A DNA stretch of 60,399 bases, taken from Corallococcus terminator. Its GTDB lineage: Bacteria > Myxococcota > Myxococcia > Myxococcales > Myxococcaceae. A program made the position numbers and the translations under genes. The notes beneath the pieces are model-generated. The model searched no databases, had not been told where the DNA came from, and saw only the letters and a program-made list of their open reading frames with translations. The stretch is from NCBI RefSeq assembly GCF_003611635.1, contig NZ_RAVZ01000009.1, positions 1 to 60,399 on the forward strand, written 5' to 3'. Shown piece after piece: positions 60,282-60,399 of this stretch (position 1 is the stretch's first letter; every line of letters begins with the position of its first letter).

Positions 60282-60399
60282 TACCGCTTCATCGCCGAAG
60301 GCACGCTCGCCCCCTACCGCCTGGGCCTCACCGCGACGCTCGCGCGCGCCGACGGTGGCGAGCGCGTGTGCGAGGAGCTGATGGGCCCGCTGGTGCACC
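60282..60399 (+). CDS. Superfamily-II DNA/RNA helicase fragment
   Basis: On the plus strand the last 118 bases encode YRFIAEGTLAPYRLGLTATL and then ARADGGERVCEELMGPLVH. GLTAT is helicase motif III, and the context PYRLGLTAT..RADG resembles XPB/Ssl2-like helicases. It begins exactly at the place where the mreC frame stops, in the reverse direction, and runs off the window. PAPS (60270-60281) may belong to it too. So this is an internal helicase fragment joined to mreC. Confidence 0.7.

Noticed and set aside
60204-60398. Minus-strand 64-residue frame crossing the mreC/helicase junction
   Set aside because: Arg/His-rich antisense frame with no support; the helicase reading on the plus strand and mreC on the minus strand explain both sides.
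1-60399. CRISPR arrays, insertion sequences, transposases, prophage genes, rRNA
   Set aside because: No spaced direct repeats, no transposase or integrase motif and no rRNA segment were found in reading the window.

Overview
The window is about 60 kb of very GC-rich, gene-dense DNA that reads as a myxobacterial chromosome (Myxococcus/Corallococcus type). The grounds are: three secreted proteins ending in a MYXO-CTERM sorting tail; a chemosensory operon with a CheA-CheY fusion and a CheR-TPR fusion; a Ser/Thr kinase carrying PEGA and TonB_C domains; many GTG/TTG starts; and strong third-position G/C. This assignment comes from protein features I recognise; no database search was run.

Layout. 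1-6.4 kb: end of a phosphoglycerate-mutase-like metalloenzyme, a lipoprotein metallopeptidase, a large GH13 amylase-family enzyme and a convergent exported TldD/PmbA-like protein. 6.5-10 kb: nucleotide-sugar dehydrogenase and heparinase II/III-like protein (surface polysaccharide). 10-12.2 kb: an atypical histidine kinase, then an overlapping two-gene unit that looks like a toxin/immunity pair. 12.3-19.5 kb: one minus-strand chemosensory operon, cheW-cheR/TPR-mcp-cheY-cheW-cheA/cheY, with no cheB. It is divergent from the Ser/Thr kinase at 19.8-21.8 kb. 21.8-25 kb: a HAD phosphatase and an operon of a secreted protein plus two tandem MYXO-CTERM metalloproteases. 25-27.4 kb: gltX, a small exported protein, tRNA-Gln, tRNA-Glu, a strong terminator and a tRNA-like remnant. 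27.4-31 kb: two-component proteins and small proteins. 31-35 kb: pyruvate dehydrogenase operon (E1 alpha, E1 beta, E2). 35-39.8 kb: HAD hydrolase, a large membrane protein of unknown function, an OPA-type transporter and a Nudix hydrolase. 39.9-45.9 kb: operon of a 5'-nucleotidase lipoprotein, a large unknown lipoprotein and an outer-membrane barrel. 46-49.6 kb: GspE/PilB-like ATPase translationally coupled to a MYXO-CTERM protein with a degenerate protease site. 49.7-53.5 kb: heme operon hemX/ccsA-hemA-hemC-hemD. 53.5-55.9 kb: small conserved protein, thioredoxin, AT-hook/zinc-finger protein with an unusual leader, PilZ protein. 55.9-60.3 kb: cell-shape operon mreC-mreD-mrdA-rodA.

Two things deserve attention first. 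At about 60,281 the mreC reading frame runs into a stop exactly where, on the other strand, a superfamily-II helicase fragment begins, so the window end is a rearrangement or an assembly chimera. Second, several compact gene sets have no well-known function: the 11.3-12.2 kb pair, the nucleotidase-lipoprotein-barrel operon, and the ATPase coupled to a pseudo-protease. I saw no CRISPR array, insertion sequence, prophage or rRNA.
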